From positions 6,140,210 through 6,204,209 of the forward strand of contig PYIU01000001.1 in the NCBI GenBank assembly GCA_003415625.1: 64,000 bases of DNA, in the 5' to 3' direction. Below are positions 11,493-23,400 of the stretch, one piece after another. The notes beneath the pieces were generated by a model. That model had not been told where the DNA came from. It did no database searches and was given only the letters and a program-made list of their open reading frames with translations. Every line of letters starts with the position of its first letter. Positions within the stretch are counted from its first letter, which is position 1. The position numbers were made by a program, and so were the translations under genes. The stretch comes from Aquanectria penicillioides. Its lineage: Eukaryota; Ascomycota; Sordariomycetes; Hypocreales; Nectriaceae.

Positions 11493-11997
11493 CTTGGAGC
11501 CAGGGCCGTTACCTCGGGTTCACCTTGTAGCTATATCGGGGCTGTAGCGGTCGTGGCGGGAGATTTCCTGGGTTCGGCGGTGGGATTTTTGGCGGGTCGT
11601 TCAGTTGGGATGGCGAGGCTGATGGCCTGGACGAGGCGGAGGGGAAATTTTGGTGTCGCATGCGGACTCTGGTGTGTGAAAGCCACACTACGCCGCGTTC
11701 TAGCAACAATTCACTAGCCACACCTTCTCGTCAACATGACATAGCTCATCTAACAAAGATCGCACTTCTTTTGCACTCGTCATCAATATTTCCCATTCAT
11801 ATGTAATCCCAATTCGAAGTCAGGTGCTGGGATATTTTTCTTACGGTAATTAAGAAATCCGTCAGCATCATGTTCACACATGTATTCATACTCTATCAAC
11901 TCCACTGTGGTTAAACATTGCACAAAAATTACAAAGTCCTCGCTCGAGGCAACGGAATCACTTCCAATCCATCATCGTCCTCGTGTATAACCCAGCT
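11493..11997. other. Intergenic region between vps15 3' end and lea1 start
   Basis: Five hundred bases upstream of lea1 and downstream of the Vps15 gene on the same strand. No gene or repeat is seen. Confidence 0.5.
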
Positions 11998-14900
11998 CTA
12001 TTGAAACACGAAAACAACTCCTGACCGATCCACCGAAACGCTCATCGTATATGGGTACTCCAGCAACGCCACATCTAAAATAGAATCCATGTGCGTCTGG
12101 AGCAGTTGCTGTTGCTGCATCGAAATAACCGTTGACCGCGGTGGCCGTGTGCCTGAGGACTTCGCTTTGGCGCCGGACCCTGCGTTTGGAGCCGTTGGCC
12201 CTTGACGGGGGAATCGCTCCGTGTTGATAGTCAAGGCCGTTGTGGGGTGGGAAGTCGTGTATGTTGGCTTGGGCTGGTCTGCCAAGAAACCGCTGAAGAT
12301 GAAGGAATTCTCCATTCGAGAGATGTCCCAGAAACGAAGCCTCTTATCTGAGCCGCCTGTCACAATGAATGCGTGTCGGACGTCCCTCGATTCATCGGTG
12401 GTAGCTGTTCCAACAACCATAGCTCGTACTCCTCGATCGGCATTTGTGGTTTCGTTGAACTCAATGTTAGTTGCGTACCGTCCAAGCATGCCCTCCGGCT
12501 TGTCTTCATCGACGTCCCATGCATCATATCCCTTGTGTGCCTCCTTACTGCTGTCCTTATTGCCACCGGTTCGATACACCTCTCGACAGATGGTCTTCTC
12601 CAAGTCCCAGACAGTAACTTCTCCCTGCCCAGTTCCACCAGAGATGCAGATCCATTTGCCACGACCTTTGGTAGGATGGATGTAAATACGGTAAATGGAA
12701 CCTTTTCCTGGCAGTCCCCAGCCCCTGAGTCTCATTTTGAATCTAAGATCCCAAAGATCCACAACACCATGTGATGTTCCAACAACGAGCCAGTTCCGCT
12801 TCCTATCAACGCAGAAGCACGTCGGTGTCCCATGATGAACAGGATTCTCGAGCACATAGAGCAAGCTCATAGTTCTCAGGTCAATGCCTAAAATCCTTGA
12901 GCGGTTTGTTGCCAGAACGAGAACAGAGTTAGAATCCTGCCTGAAATGCTCGCACCACACGGCAACTTCATCAGCTGGTAACTGGTATTCCCGAAGCACT
13001 CGTAGTTTGCCGTATCTGATTACTCCACTCGCAGACACGGTATCTACTTTTACGACGTGGACACTGCCATCGGTTGCACAGCTCACAAAGCAATGCGAGT
13101 TCTCAATGAAGCACAACGCCACCACTTGGGCACCATCGTTGTGCTTGTGTGTTTGCCTTGAACGATGGGTAATGTTCCTCTCAAGGCGCGCTGTGTCCCA
13201 TACTTTGACTGTACCATCATCCCCGCCAGTGACGAAGAAGACGTGATCGGGAGAGGCCAAGACTCGGTTGACTGGGCCTCTATGCTCTCCGAAAGTTGCC
13301 ACGAGGTGCCCCTGTGGTTTCCACGGGTCTTCGTTTGGCTGAAGGTTGATTCGACTTGCCTTGCTACGCTTGATTGGGGTGACCATTGGCCCAAATTCAA
13401 TCACATCACGAGGGAAATTGTCAACAAACATATTGTCAAGCATCCTCTGGATGTTCGGGTCATTTCCTTCATAACTATGCCTTGATAGTCTGGGAGTGGT
13501 CCCATCGGTCCCGTTGCCCTCTGATGAAGGGGCTTTTGCTGGCGAAGACTGTGCAAAGGGCCCTTCGACCTCGCCAAAGGCATTTGCGTCTGTGGTGCCC
13601 GTCTGTGGAACAGATTTGCTTTTGTCCTTGCGATCAAGCAGGCTCAGTGCACTTGGTTGGTGTCGGACTGCTCTCCGTGTTGCGTACGGCTCTTCCTGAA
13701 TCGACATTTCGTCATCGGCTGCACCTCCACGCACTGTTGACGATGTTCTAGAATGCCTTGCAGAGCCACCCGCTGGGGGCGTCAGAAGTCGATGCGGTGA
13801 TCGCAAGCCGCCGCTTTGTACTGGGGTCTTGGTGTTGAGACCGATTCGCCTTCTCCCGCCAACTGAGTCATCAATCGTCATCGAAGCGTCTAAAAGAGCG
13901 TCTGCAATTGTGTAGGGTTCTGCTGGTAGATCGAGGTTGACTACCGCAGTAGGATCACGCAGAGGTGTATCGTTGAAGAATACTGTTTGGGGCGTGACAC
14001 CCAAAGCCTTCAATGAAACAACCCCTAGTGGTGTAGGCATATCCGTATTGGAAGCATCTCGCGCCTTCATCTTACTAAGACGCCAAATGAACTCCCTGAG
14101 GGCATCCAATTTCAGCTCATCCTCATGTTTCAACCCAAGATTTCGCAGTTTCGCAAACCACTGCTCATCCTCATCGTTGCGAAGGACCTTGGCGACAGTT
14201 CCAGGAGAGAATTCTCTTGACGATCGCGACGAACTCTTCGAACCAAATAACAAAGGTCGAAGTGATTGCATGGGTTTCCAATAAACACCCCGCTCCGTCT
14301 TGAGGGCCCAAGTGATCGCTTGGTCAAACACGCTCCGAGAAAGCGGTCTCTTCAGCGCGTCGAGAAGGGCTAGCTCTGAAAAGTCGGAGAGAACCTCTAC
14401 TTTCAAAAACGGGTGCACCAACGGCACTAGATTGCATCGGACATCAGCTATCGTGAGGAACCTGGCAGACATCGATAAAAATTCCGTGGCTGCCTCTCGG
14501 ATCCAAATGTTTGGGTGCATGGTAAATCGGCTAATCAAATCGGCAAGTTCCCAAATCTTTGGTTTCGAAAGCAAGCCAAGCCCGGCAAGCTGGGCAAGTG
14601 AGTTCAAAGCCGCCTGGACGACATATTCTTCCGGATCAGTGAGGGCTTGAATCATCAACGGTAACATGAACTCTTCCAGGCTGGTGCTGCCGATGAACGT
14701 CGCAATGCCCACAATCGTATCGAAGAAGGCACATTTCAACGTCCAGTCCCGATCATTCAGATAAGTGTTGAGGTGGGTGAGTAAAACGTCATTAGAGTGC
14801 TCCTGGAAGAACATGCAGAGCTCTGGAACAGACGCTAAGAATGCTCGGCGAACTGAGATGTCTGAATCCTCGACCAGTTGCTTTGTGTGGCTCTCCAAGA

Positions 14901-16649
14901 CTTCGAAGAGCTGTCTTCCAGCATTATCAAAAACGCTTTCAAAATTTGCTTCTGCATCAGCTCCCGGTTCCACCTCTGGGTCTGTAATGGGCATTGAGCC
15001 GTCAGCCCTCAAGCTCGAGGCCATCTCCAAAAACCGCTCTGCTGTTGTTGCGAGGCTCCCTAAGCAGGATGCGTAAGTTGCTCTCACTAGAGGGCTGGCT
15101 ATTTTCGATTTTGACCCCAGAGCAACTTCCATCCTAGGTAAGACATATTCTACCAGAACATGAGAGTTAATCGGCGTAACCATTTGAACAAGTTGCAAAA
15201 GTTGCGTGATGGTCCGAATGGCAGCAATGACGACAAGATCAGTCTCGTCCGGACGTAGAAGCGTCATTAAATATGGCAACACTCTATCCAGCTTAGCTTC
15301 ATCAGTAAGCCTCTCCGCAAACGCCAGGAGTACATCGCAAGCCCTGATCCTAGACGAGGCGCGGGCCGTGTTTCTCATCGAGGATACGATTAGAGTTAGG
15401 AATATTAGAGTCCCATCATCTTCAGGTGGCTCCAGGTCGGAAGAGACGGAGTGGTCGTGGTTAGGGATATTGAGACGAACTGGGAAATGAGACAAGCCAA
15501 GTCTCGAGGTGGTCTGGAGGGCGTTCGACGTGCGCTTTTCAGGTTGATACCCGAGGAAATATGAGATTTTATCAAAATCGTAGAACACGCGGTCGATCCG
15601 GTCATCCGCCTCCCCAAGATTCTTCATGGCACCCGACATGGGGCTGTTGCCGGATGATGGATCGGTAATGAGTTCCATGTATTGATGGAGGAAGTTATAG
15701 AAGTAATTTGGAAAGACCTTTCCTTTCCAGAACTCGAGGTACTGCTCAGCCGAATAGCGCTTCTCCGGATCGAGCTGGATCATGTGGGAGATCATATCGC
15801 GGACATCCTTGTCGGATATGACGCTCAAATGTGTGATGACCGGGTCATACTCACCGCGGCGGTATTTATACAGCTGCGCAAGGCTAAATATCTCCGATTC
15901 GAGGAACATCTGAGCGATAACACATCCAGCGCTAAAAATATCCATTGCCCAAGTCATCTTGGGCTGTTGTGGAGGTGCCTCGCCAGCAGCGTAGAATCGC
16001 TCAGGCGCGATATAACAAGTTCGACGACTCGAGGTATCGAAGAAGTATGAGAAATCGGCAGGATTGTCGTCCGGAAGCATGACAGGTTTGTATGCCGAGG
16101 AGAAATCAGAGAGATATAGCCAGTTCCACGATGTAACGAGAACATTCTGCGCCTTGATGTCACCGTGGTAGACGTCTCGCGCGTGACAATCGCGCAAAGA
16201 ACATAGTAGCTGAAAAGCCAGCCATTTCTTTTCGATATCTTCAAGGAAGGGTCGAGTGCTTAGGCGATCGTAGAGGGAGCTGTAGAGGAACTGGCGGACA
16301 AGATAACCGTTGGACTCGGTCTCGATGATGCGCTCGAAACCAAGGGCGTTGGGTACCTCGGCTAGGGCCTTGCGTTGCTCTGTTCTTTATCAATATCACT
16401 AGTGCAATGCGCGCACACGGAGCGGGCAGCATTACCAATAATCTGCTGCTTGTACTTCTCCAGCTTGACTTCGGCGAATGGCTTCACCAACACCTTGACG
16501 AGGACCAGTCCATTCTCATGGCGGCCGCGGATGCTCTTCATAAAGCGCCCGTTCCCAATACTTTTCTCATAATGCACATCGCGGAGCTCAGCTGTGTCGA
16601 TGCCCGCGGAGCCGACGGACGGCGTCGCGAGCGAGAAACCTTGACCCAT
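11998..16649 (-). CDS. vps15: Vps15, protein kinase-like regulatory subunit of the Vps34 PI3-kinase
   Basis: Activates Vps34 on endosomes, vacuoles and autophagosome precursors. Exons 16436..16649 and 11998..16379 encode 1531 aa, the usual size. The N-terminus MGQGFS carries Gly2 for N-myristoylation. The kinase domain follows: HGDIKAQNVLV with its Asp near residue 145, then SDFSSA where most kinases have DFG, which is the normal state for Vps15; YIAPER is the APE equivalent. HEAT-type repeats occupy roughly residues 380-700 (for example LPEDxVV-like DPEEYVVQAALNSLAQLAG). A polar linker with Ser-rich stretches follows. The C-terminal WD40 propeller runs from about 1050, with HRGPVNRVLASPDHVFFVTG and GGDDGTVKVWD, to the final SVSVDRSGVVFVFQ. 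The single intron is short; the splice restores IIEQRKALAEVPNALGF in frame. Confidence 0.97.
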
Positions 16650-17170
16650 GGTTGGTGGGGGACACCGGGGAGGATCGTGATAGCTATCGGTCGGGGAATG
16701 GCGACACTGCCGTCATTTTTTACGGCCCGGGCTTATGGAATTGATCTCACTTCTGAAGTTTCCTATTCGCTTCTTGGTTTCGTTTGTCGTTTGTCTGGAC
16801 GAGGCGGCGTCGAAGGCACCAACGGCGGTGTATGGAGATTGAAGCTAGGACGTCATCAAGGCAAGCTACAGATGAGATCACTTGTGAGACGTCGGCAAGC
16901 CATTCACGCGGCCTCCGATGTGGGGCCGTTGTGCTATTTCCAGCCCCACCATTGGTCTGAGCTCTCACTCAGCCTACTTACCCTATAGTTACACGACAGC
17001 AAGTTCCCGAAGGTACGAATAACTGGTAGGGACCTATTCAAAATGGGAGCCTGGCCCTTGGCATATTTACCCTAGCAGACTTGCTTGACTTCAACATTTC
17101 CCTCTTATCAATGAAATACATTTAGCAACCCATAAATATTTCTTAAATACTATACAACATCATCGATAGC
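16650..17170. promoter_or_regulatory. Divergent upstream region between vps15 and the F-box-like gene
   Basis: About 520 bases between two divergent starts. The half next to 17171 is AT-rich with several TATTTA-like stretches (around 17100-17160) that could serve as a core promoter. Role inferred from orientation. Confidence 0.45.
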
Positions 17171-18589
17171 ATGGCCTCTCTTTCGGGGCTATTTAAATCA
17201 GAGTCTTTAAGCAACCAAATTCCGAAATGGTCTGTTGATCCCCAAAAAGCTAGCCTTCTCTTCAGTGCTTTGCCTTCAGAGACCCGTCTCCAAATTTTCT
17301 CTCATGTCTTCAGAGAACAGCAGATCCCCTATTCTCCTGATGGAGAAAGATTGTACCCCTTTGCTGAGCCCTCCTGGCGTCTCCGTCGTCTTCCAGATGA
17401 TGCGAGGGAACCCGATCTTGACGACTCAGATCTAGAGCATTCTGATTGGGATTCCGACTGCGTATTTGAAGTTCAAGGTGGCGACTGGCTCCGACCCGGT
17501 ACAACAGGGCGCAGGATTCAGCACACAGCGCTATTGCGAACATGTCGCCGAATATTCATCGAAGCACGAGATTGCTTGATGAAGAATGCTACAATGTGCT
17601 TCTTCGAAGGGAATTACAATGCACCACCGCGTTGCCGCCTCGGTTGCAATATGGATATATTTAACATGTCACGTTATACGGCGAACCGCCTCACCTCATA
17701 TCACCTCTTTATCCCGGTACACCTTCTCGAACTTGGTTACCTCAGTCACCGGGCACTCGACATGAGCCCTGCTGAACATATCCGCATTACTATCCGTCAA
17801 TGTGACTGGTGGGAGACCGACCCTTCGCCTCCACAAATCACACCCTATGGGACCGGCTGCGTGAATCGGTTTCATCCGAATCAGATGAAGGAACACGTGG
17901 AACTGACAAAGGATTATGGGTTGAATGGTGTTCGACCACCCATACCACCTATACCCTATGGCAAAGGCCCTCGTAGCCCGAGAGGGGCATGGGGAGCGGC
18001 ATTATCAAAGTTTCCCAGACTGAAACGCTTCACAATCGACTTCGAGTATAGCGAAGACAGGTTCTATGCGCTACAAGATCTGGCTGAATGGGCACACCGG
18101 GTTTGGCGCTTCCGCCTCGGCGGCCACATGAAAGGCTACTACCTCACCACCGAGGGAATGCCCATCAAAAAGATAAGTTGGCGTGGCTTGCCCACTCATT
18201 GGCGAGCATCCCACTGGAGGCATAGATGCGCCAGCCATACTGAGCAAGAGGGAGATGAGCCAGGTAGCGATGGTAATCTGCCTCAAGATGAGCACACAGC
18301 TTCTCCTCCAGCTTGTTGTGCTCGACGTCACAAACTCATGGAACAAAACATCGGTCCCATCATGTACACATTTACAGTAACTTGGGAGGCGCGTAAACTG
18401 GAGCCCGAGGATGGCGATGATATTAGGGTTCTTGGTCCGGAAGCTCTTTCCGACCAATGGATCGAGCTATCAAACGATGGTGTGGCGAAACGCCTAGCCA
18501 TGGAAGATTGGTTTTCAGGGGACTGGCCCAATTACGAGCTTTTGCACCCGAATAGCTACTCGACACTATTGGACTGTCCATATTACTAG
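17171..18589 (+). CDS. Fungal F-box-like orphan protein
   Basis: Single-exon gene, 472 aa. I do not recognise a specific ortholog. Residues 33-52 (LFSALPSETRLQIFSHVFRE) look like the N-terminal LPxExRxxIF helix of fungal F-box-like proteins. Residues about 117-132 (HTALLRTCRRIFIEARDCL) match the LLxTCRxIxxEA motif that follows it in a large family of filamentous-fungal orphans. An acidic stretch (DDSDLEHSDWDSD) lies between. The rest is globular with many Trp and His residues and a Cys pair in SPPACCARRHKLM. Such proteins usually occur in lineage-expanded sets of unknown role; ubiquitin-ligase adaptor activity is only a guess here. No intron signals interrupt the frame. Confidence 0.8.
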   Translation: MASLSGLFKSESLSNQIPKWSVDPQKASLLFSALPSETRLQIFSHVFREQQIPYSPDGERLYPFAEPSWRLRRLPDDAREPDLDDSDLEHSDWDSDCVFEVQGGDWLRPGTTGRRIQHTALLRTCRRIFIEARDCLMKNATMCFFEGNYNAPPRCRLGCNMDIFNMSRYTANRLTSYHLFIPVHLLELGYLSHRALDMSPAEHIRITIRQCDWWETDPSPPQITPYGTGCVNRFHPNQMKEHVELTKDYGLNGVRPPIPPIPYGKGPRSPRGAWGAALSKFPRLKRFTIDFEYSEDRFYALQDLAEWAHRVWRFRLGGHMKGYYLTTEGMPIKKISWRGLPTHWRASHWRHRCASHTEQEGDEPGSDGNLPQDEHTASPPACCARRHKLMEQNIGPIMYTFTVTWEARKLEPEDGDDIRVLGPEALSDQWIELSNDGVAKRLAMEDWFSGDWPNYELLHPNSYSTLLDCPYY

Positions 18590-19254
18590 GTCACGACAAT
18601 AACGATCACAGAAGGCAACTAGCGAACCACGTATTCATTTTGTAGAAAAGTCATTTATATTTCACTTTCTCAGATAATCCCGTTTCCAAGACTTTTAGTC
18701 CCTTTGCTTCCCAATGCAGCTATGTAACGAGGACGTCCCTCAGGACAATTCAAACCCCAATATGATCACAAGCACCTATAATGATTGTCGAATGATCAAA
18801 GCAGTGAAGAGTAAAAGTTATCAAGTCTCGTAACCTCTTTTAGATGTTCCCATTTGTTCGCGGCCGTAAAACCCTAGTAGACAAAATGACAGGAGAAAAC
18901 AACAAGACGACCTTAGCCGTATCAATCGGCCAAATGAGAAGAAAAAAAGAAAACAAATACCCCCACGCTATGAATGTTTTTTGTTCGGAGATCGAGAGAG
19001 AGAGAACGGATAAAAAAAGAGCCCATCCACAAGATGCATGCTCGCGCTGACATGATGGAAATAGATCTGCAATCAATGAGCAAAAAGACAAGATGGTTTC
19101 CGTTGTCTCTCCCGGTTCCATGACGCCGACTATGATGAGGCGGATATAAAAAGAAATCATCGAGAAACAAAAAATGATGTTGGTGGTGAGAGGTAAAAAT
19201 TAGACATCAAAGGGTCCCAAACATCAACCTCCACGCACGTGGACCGTAGCCGTT
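18590..19254. other. Intergenic, convergent 3' regions
   Basis: About 660 bases between converging genes. AT-rich and purine-rich on the plus strand (for example around 18930-19020), consistent with long 3' untranslated regions. No coding evidence. Confidence 0.5.
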
Positions 19255-20472
19255 CTATGGCACACGATTCCGCATGGCCCGGGTCGATCGATACTGTAGT
19301 TTAGGCATCTCCATATCCACGTCGATCCCTTCATCGGCCTCGATGATGTTGGGGTCAACCTCAAGGGGCGCATTCGGATCAGAAGCGATATTGCTGGGCG
19401 AATCGGCAGCTTCCAGCTTGGGAGGTTCCTCCTTCGTGGGGGTTGTGGCGGTACCGTCCTTGAGTCCGGCAGACATCTCACGACGCATGCTGATGGGCCG
19501 ACGTGTCCGCACCTTGCCCAGCTCTCCGGTCTCCTTGGCCAATTCAGGCTCTTCGCGCTGCACTCGCTCCATCTCCTTGGTGGCCATCTCCAACACTTCG
19601 TTGAGCTGCTTCTGGGCCTTTCCAATCTCATCATTACAATCACCGTCTCGCAGGAACTGATGGGCACCATGTTCACACATGCTCTGCACAATCTCGAGGC
19701 TCTTGTCTAGCTTATCGTAAACGTCCGGGGGTTGGTCCTTGCCGCCAGGGCCGAATCCAGGTCGTGATATTGATGACATCGGGTTGTATCGTCGAGTGCT
19801 CATATACCTTAGTGATGGAAGGGCCTCAATTCCGTCCTCGTCATTTTCGTTCTTGCCTTCTTCGGACATGTCAACTTCAGCAAGGCGCTTAATCTGGGCA
19901 ACCTTGGCTGCCATCTTGGCCTTTCGCATCAAGTTTCGGCTTGATGATACAAATCGCACCAGTTCGTCAAAGAAACCCTGCACATAGCTGTCATAGTAGA
20001 CAATGATCATGCTGCGTGTTCGATATGTCTGAGGAGAATCCTCGGCTGACATCATAGATGCTGACCTCTGCCTCCTCTTGACTGTTTGTCGCACCCGAGT
20101 GCGTGCCGCTTTGATAGCCTCCTGGGATTGCTTCAATGCAGACGGGCTGGGCGGGGACGCCGCAGGCTGCTCCTGCTTGACTTCGGTCGGAGGAGTCGTG
20201 GTCTCTGATGTGATGGGTGTCGTGGTGTCTTCAGGTATCGGCTCGCCAGGAATGTGGTCGGCGGAAGTGGTCATAGGCACATCATCCTTGGGCTTGAGGG
20301 ACTCTGTTGAGCCTTTGTTGCGAAGGGATTTGGTATCGGCGCTCTTGCCTTCGGCAGCAGCCACGGCGGCCAGTTCTGCCTGACGCTGGTCAATCTGACC
20401 ACTGAGTTCGTCTAGTCGCTTCAGCCAACCCGGGACGTTGGTGGCAAGGTTTTTCAGCGCGTCCATAGCCAT
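19255..20472 (-). CDS. Conserved fungal protein of unknown function
   Basis: Single-exon 405-aa frame starting MAMDALKNLATNVPGWLKRL. I do not recognise a named family. The N-terminal 45 residues form a likely helix or coiled coil (WLKRLDELSGQIDQRQAELA). A Thr/Pro-rich disordered stretch follows, then a basic segment TRVRQTVKRRQRS that could be a nuclear signal. The best-ordered part is residues about 150-205 (TRSMIIVYYDSYVQGFFDEL and FVSSSRNLMRKAKMAAKVAQ), followed by a helical region near YDKLDKSLEIVQSMCEHGAH. The C-terminus is acidic and ends in a basic patch. Amphipathic helices with orderly codon use support a real gene; function is not assigned. Alternative upstream exons cannot be excluded. 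Confidence 0.75.
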   Translation of the reverse strand: MAMDALKNLATNVPGWLKRLDELSGQIDQRQAELAAVAAAEGKSADTKSLRNKGSTESLKPKDDVPMTTSADHIPGEPIPEDTTTPITSETTTPPTEVKQEQPAASPPSPSALKQSQEAIKAARTRVRQTVKRRQRSASMMSAEDSPQTYRTRSMIIVYYDSYVQGFFDELVRFVSSSRNLMRKAKMAAKVAQIKRLAEVDMSEEGKNENDEDGIEALPSLRYMSTRRYNPMSSISRPGFGPGGKDQPPDVYDKLDKSLEIVQSMCEHGAHQFLRDGDCNDEIGKAQKQLNEVLEMATKEMERVQREEPELAKETGELGKVRTRRPISMRREMSAGLKDGTATTPTKEEPPKLEAADSPSNIASDPNAPLEVDPNIIEADEGIDVDMEMPKLQYRSTRAMRNRVP

Positions 20473-23400
20473 GTCGCCGGAGTCGGATTGCCGCGGCGGT
20501 GCCGTGTTGACAGAGGGAATGGGGCGAGGTGATCAGCACCCGGCACCCCAGATATTAGATAGAGAATGGGCCGGTGATCGGCTGGTGCAGCGAGGGAAAG
20601 GGAGAAAGGGAAAGGGAGGCGAAGAAGGGAGTCCTAGGTCGGTCGAGTCGAGTCGAGCAAGGCTGTGATGGTGAAGTCGGGTGATAGAGTTAGGACTGAG
20701 GTCTGACGATCGGGTGGGTATCTTGGAGAAGAGGCTCGGGGGGACGGGTGGGTGGCGGTATTCGAAGTCGGGGGAGGAGGCTGAGGACTAGATCGACACC
20801 ATGATCATCCAACAGCGTGGATTGTCAGACAGAGGAAAGAAGTTTAATGTTTGTTGTGGTCTTGTGGTCGTTAGCAATGATTTATTCCTCCTCTGCGGAA
20901 GCGAATGCGCACCAGGAGCGGCGGGGAGGGGGCGTCGTCAGCGGCGTCTTGAGAATGAGACAGAGACAAAGTCTCGCGACAAAGCAACTTCTTGATTGTT
21001 GGATCAGGTTGGCGGTGGTGTGTAGTGGTGGGTGAGCTTTGCTCTCTTTGGGCTGGGCTAAAATCGGGGGATCGAAGACAAGTCGAGTGACGTTGGGCCC
21101 ACTAGTGGCCAACAACCAAGCCAAATGGAACCCAAACGACAGTGCCGTAGCGGAACCAACAGGAACGTAGACGCTAAAGGATACCCTTGAATGCCTGTGA
21201 CGGAGCGGGCGACGGGGCTTAGTGTGCAGAGGACGTCGCCTCTGCAGCGCTACAGCACGAGCAAGGGGAGCCGGGTGGTTCGGGGGCGCTCGGCAGCGGT
21301 GGATTTGGCGGGAGAGGGTGGGCTTCGGTGGGCTTCAGCGGGGCGCGGATGGATGGCAGGGAGCCGCTAGGTCGCTATTGATTTAGGGGACGAGTCCACC
21401 CGAACACTGATGCTGGACCCTGGGAATGTCCGCCCTTGGGAGGATACTGCGTCTGCTCTTGTTAGTCTCAGCCAGGGGACAGCCCGTGAGTGGAAAGGGC
21501 GCGCTAGCGGGAGATGGAAGGAAGAGGGTAACTATCGATCAGGCTTCGAGGTGAAAAAATGGTGACTTATATGTCTCGATCCAGAGTTGGTGTTGGGATG
21601 AAGGATGGTGAGTTGACAGGGAGAGGGGGGGTAGAAGAGACAAGTCCAAGTGAGGAGGGGGTAGCCCCGTACCTTTGCAAGCTTCGTAGTATCGATGAAT
21701 CCAATCCAGTAGCAGGGAACAAGGCGAGGACGTATCGGCGGAGGATTGGGAGGGTAGCGGCGGCGGTAACGATGAAGGAAGGTAAAAAGTAGAATGAGGA
21801 AGTAAACCGTCTAAAGCGAGGCGCGGAGAGTCGAGAGTCAAGTAGAAACCGATTGCAAGCACCACACACACACATACACACACGTGTGTACACGCTCACA
21901 GGCCAAGAGATGACAAAGTTGAGGAGAGGACAGGGGAAGAAGAAAAGAAGAAAAGAAACGGAAGGTCACTAGTCAAATAGAAGACGAGTCGAAGGCTGAA
22001 TCGGCGAGGGGAGGGAAATGGAGTCAAGACCTGCAGCCGGAGGCGCGAGATTTTTATTTAAATGGGCAGGGGACAACGGGCCAAGAAGTGCGCTGGATCT
22101 CCATCCGTCCATCCATCCACGCATAAGACAACGCAACACGACCTGGTAGACATTTGGCAGGGACGTACGAAGTAGGTGCATGTACCGTCCACGCCTACGC
22201 CTGGTATCCGCCGGCCCATGCGCAGTTCTGTGGACTACGCCGTACATCCTGAACTCGAGTCGTGGTGGAGTGCATGCCCAGCAGCGGCACATGGCAGAGA
22301 GGCAAGCTACGGAGCCGTAGGTGCGTTGTGTACGGATACAATGTCGTGGAAGGGGTGGGCAGCGGGACCGTGGTACACACAGCACAGGAGAATGGAGACG
22401 GACAAGGGTGGGGATGTGAAGCATGGGCGGCAGAGCGGCAGGGCGGCAGGGCCGGCATGCGTGCAGCAACACAGAAGCAGGCCAGCAGCGTGGCCCTAGC
22501 TGCGAGGGCGGAGCTTGGCCAAGGAGAGAAGAGAAGGGGGGCAAGAAGGGGAAGGGGGGATGAGAGAGGAGAGGCAACAAGGGTCGCTGATGGAGATGAG
22601 TGAGAGATGGCCAAAAGCCATGTGCGAGTGGATGTGGATTGTGGGTTGTGGATTGCGGGAGTGTGGGCGTGTGGGCGTGTGTGGGCTGTGTGGGATGCCA
22701 CACAAGATGGCACATAACAGGTACTACGTACATGGCACTCATTGTGTGTGAATACGCACACGCACACATGCACACACTCAGACACAGGCACTCCAGACGG
22801 AAAAACACAGAGCAGAGCACACCCACACGCCTCGCTCAAGCCGATGCGGTTCCTCGCACTCCTGGGGGCTGGGGGTGGCAGTTGAATCAGTCGAGCAGCA
22901 ATCGACCACACGTCAAACTTGAGAGCCGTTTTCTGTCTTGATACCACTAGCAGCTATCCACGCAGCCCACATGGGCACAGTCTTGCACCGTCCTGCAGCC
23001 ACAGCCCGTCGGCGGACTTTGCGTAGCTAACTACCGATTGACCCTAACCGCCATGAAGCAACACAATGCCACACATGCCTCGCCGCAGAGTGAAGGCCCT
23101 GAAGGATAACGAGTGAGAGAGAGGAGGGGGGGAGGGGGGACGAGTGAATGAAAATTAAAAATAAATGGCTGCCACAGGTTAAAACGGCTCCAAACGGCTG
23201 GGGGTGGGGGGTGAAGGCTGCTGCAAGTTGGCCGACAACAAATATTGTTTCGAAGCGTGTGGAAGTCCAAGAAGCTTGGACTGGAAAGGGACATAGAACG
23301 CGCCGGGAGGGTGGGGTCGATGCAGCGGCGAGGAAGGGATTAGGGATCATGGAGGACCGGTCTCTAGGGGAAACTTATGCTGTCAAGTAAGGGTCGAAAC

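Noticed and set aside
21969..22826. 285-codon minus-strand open frame in the desert
   Set aside because: Mostly His/Pro/Ser/Cys from CA- and CT-rich DNA, overlapping another frame of similar length; no recognisable domain.
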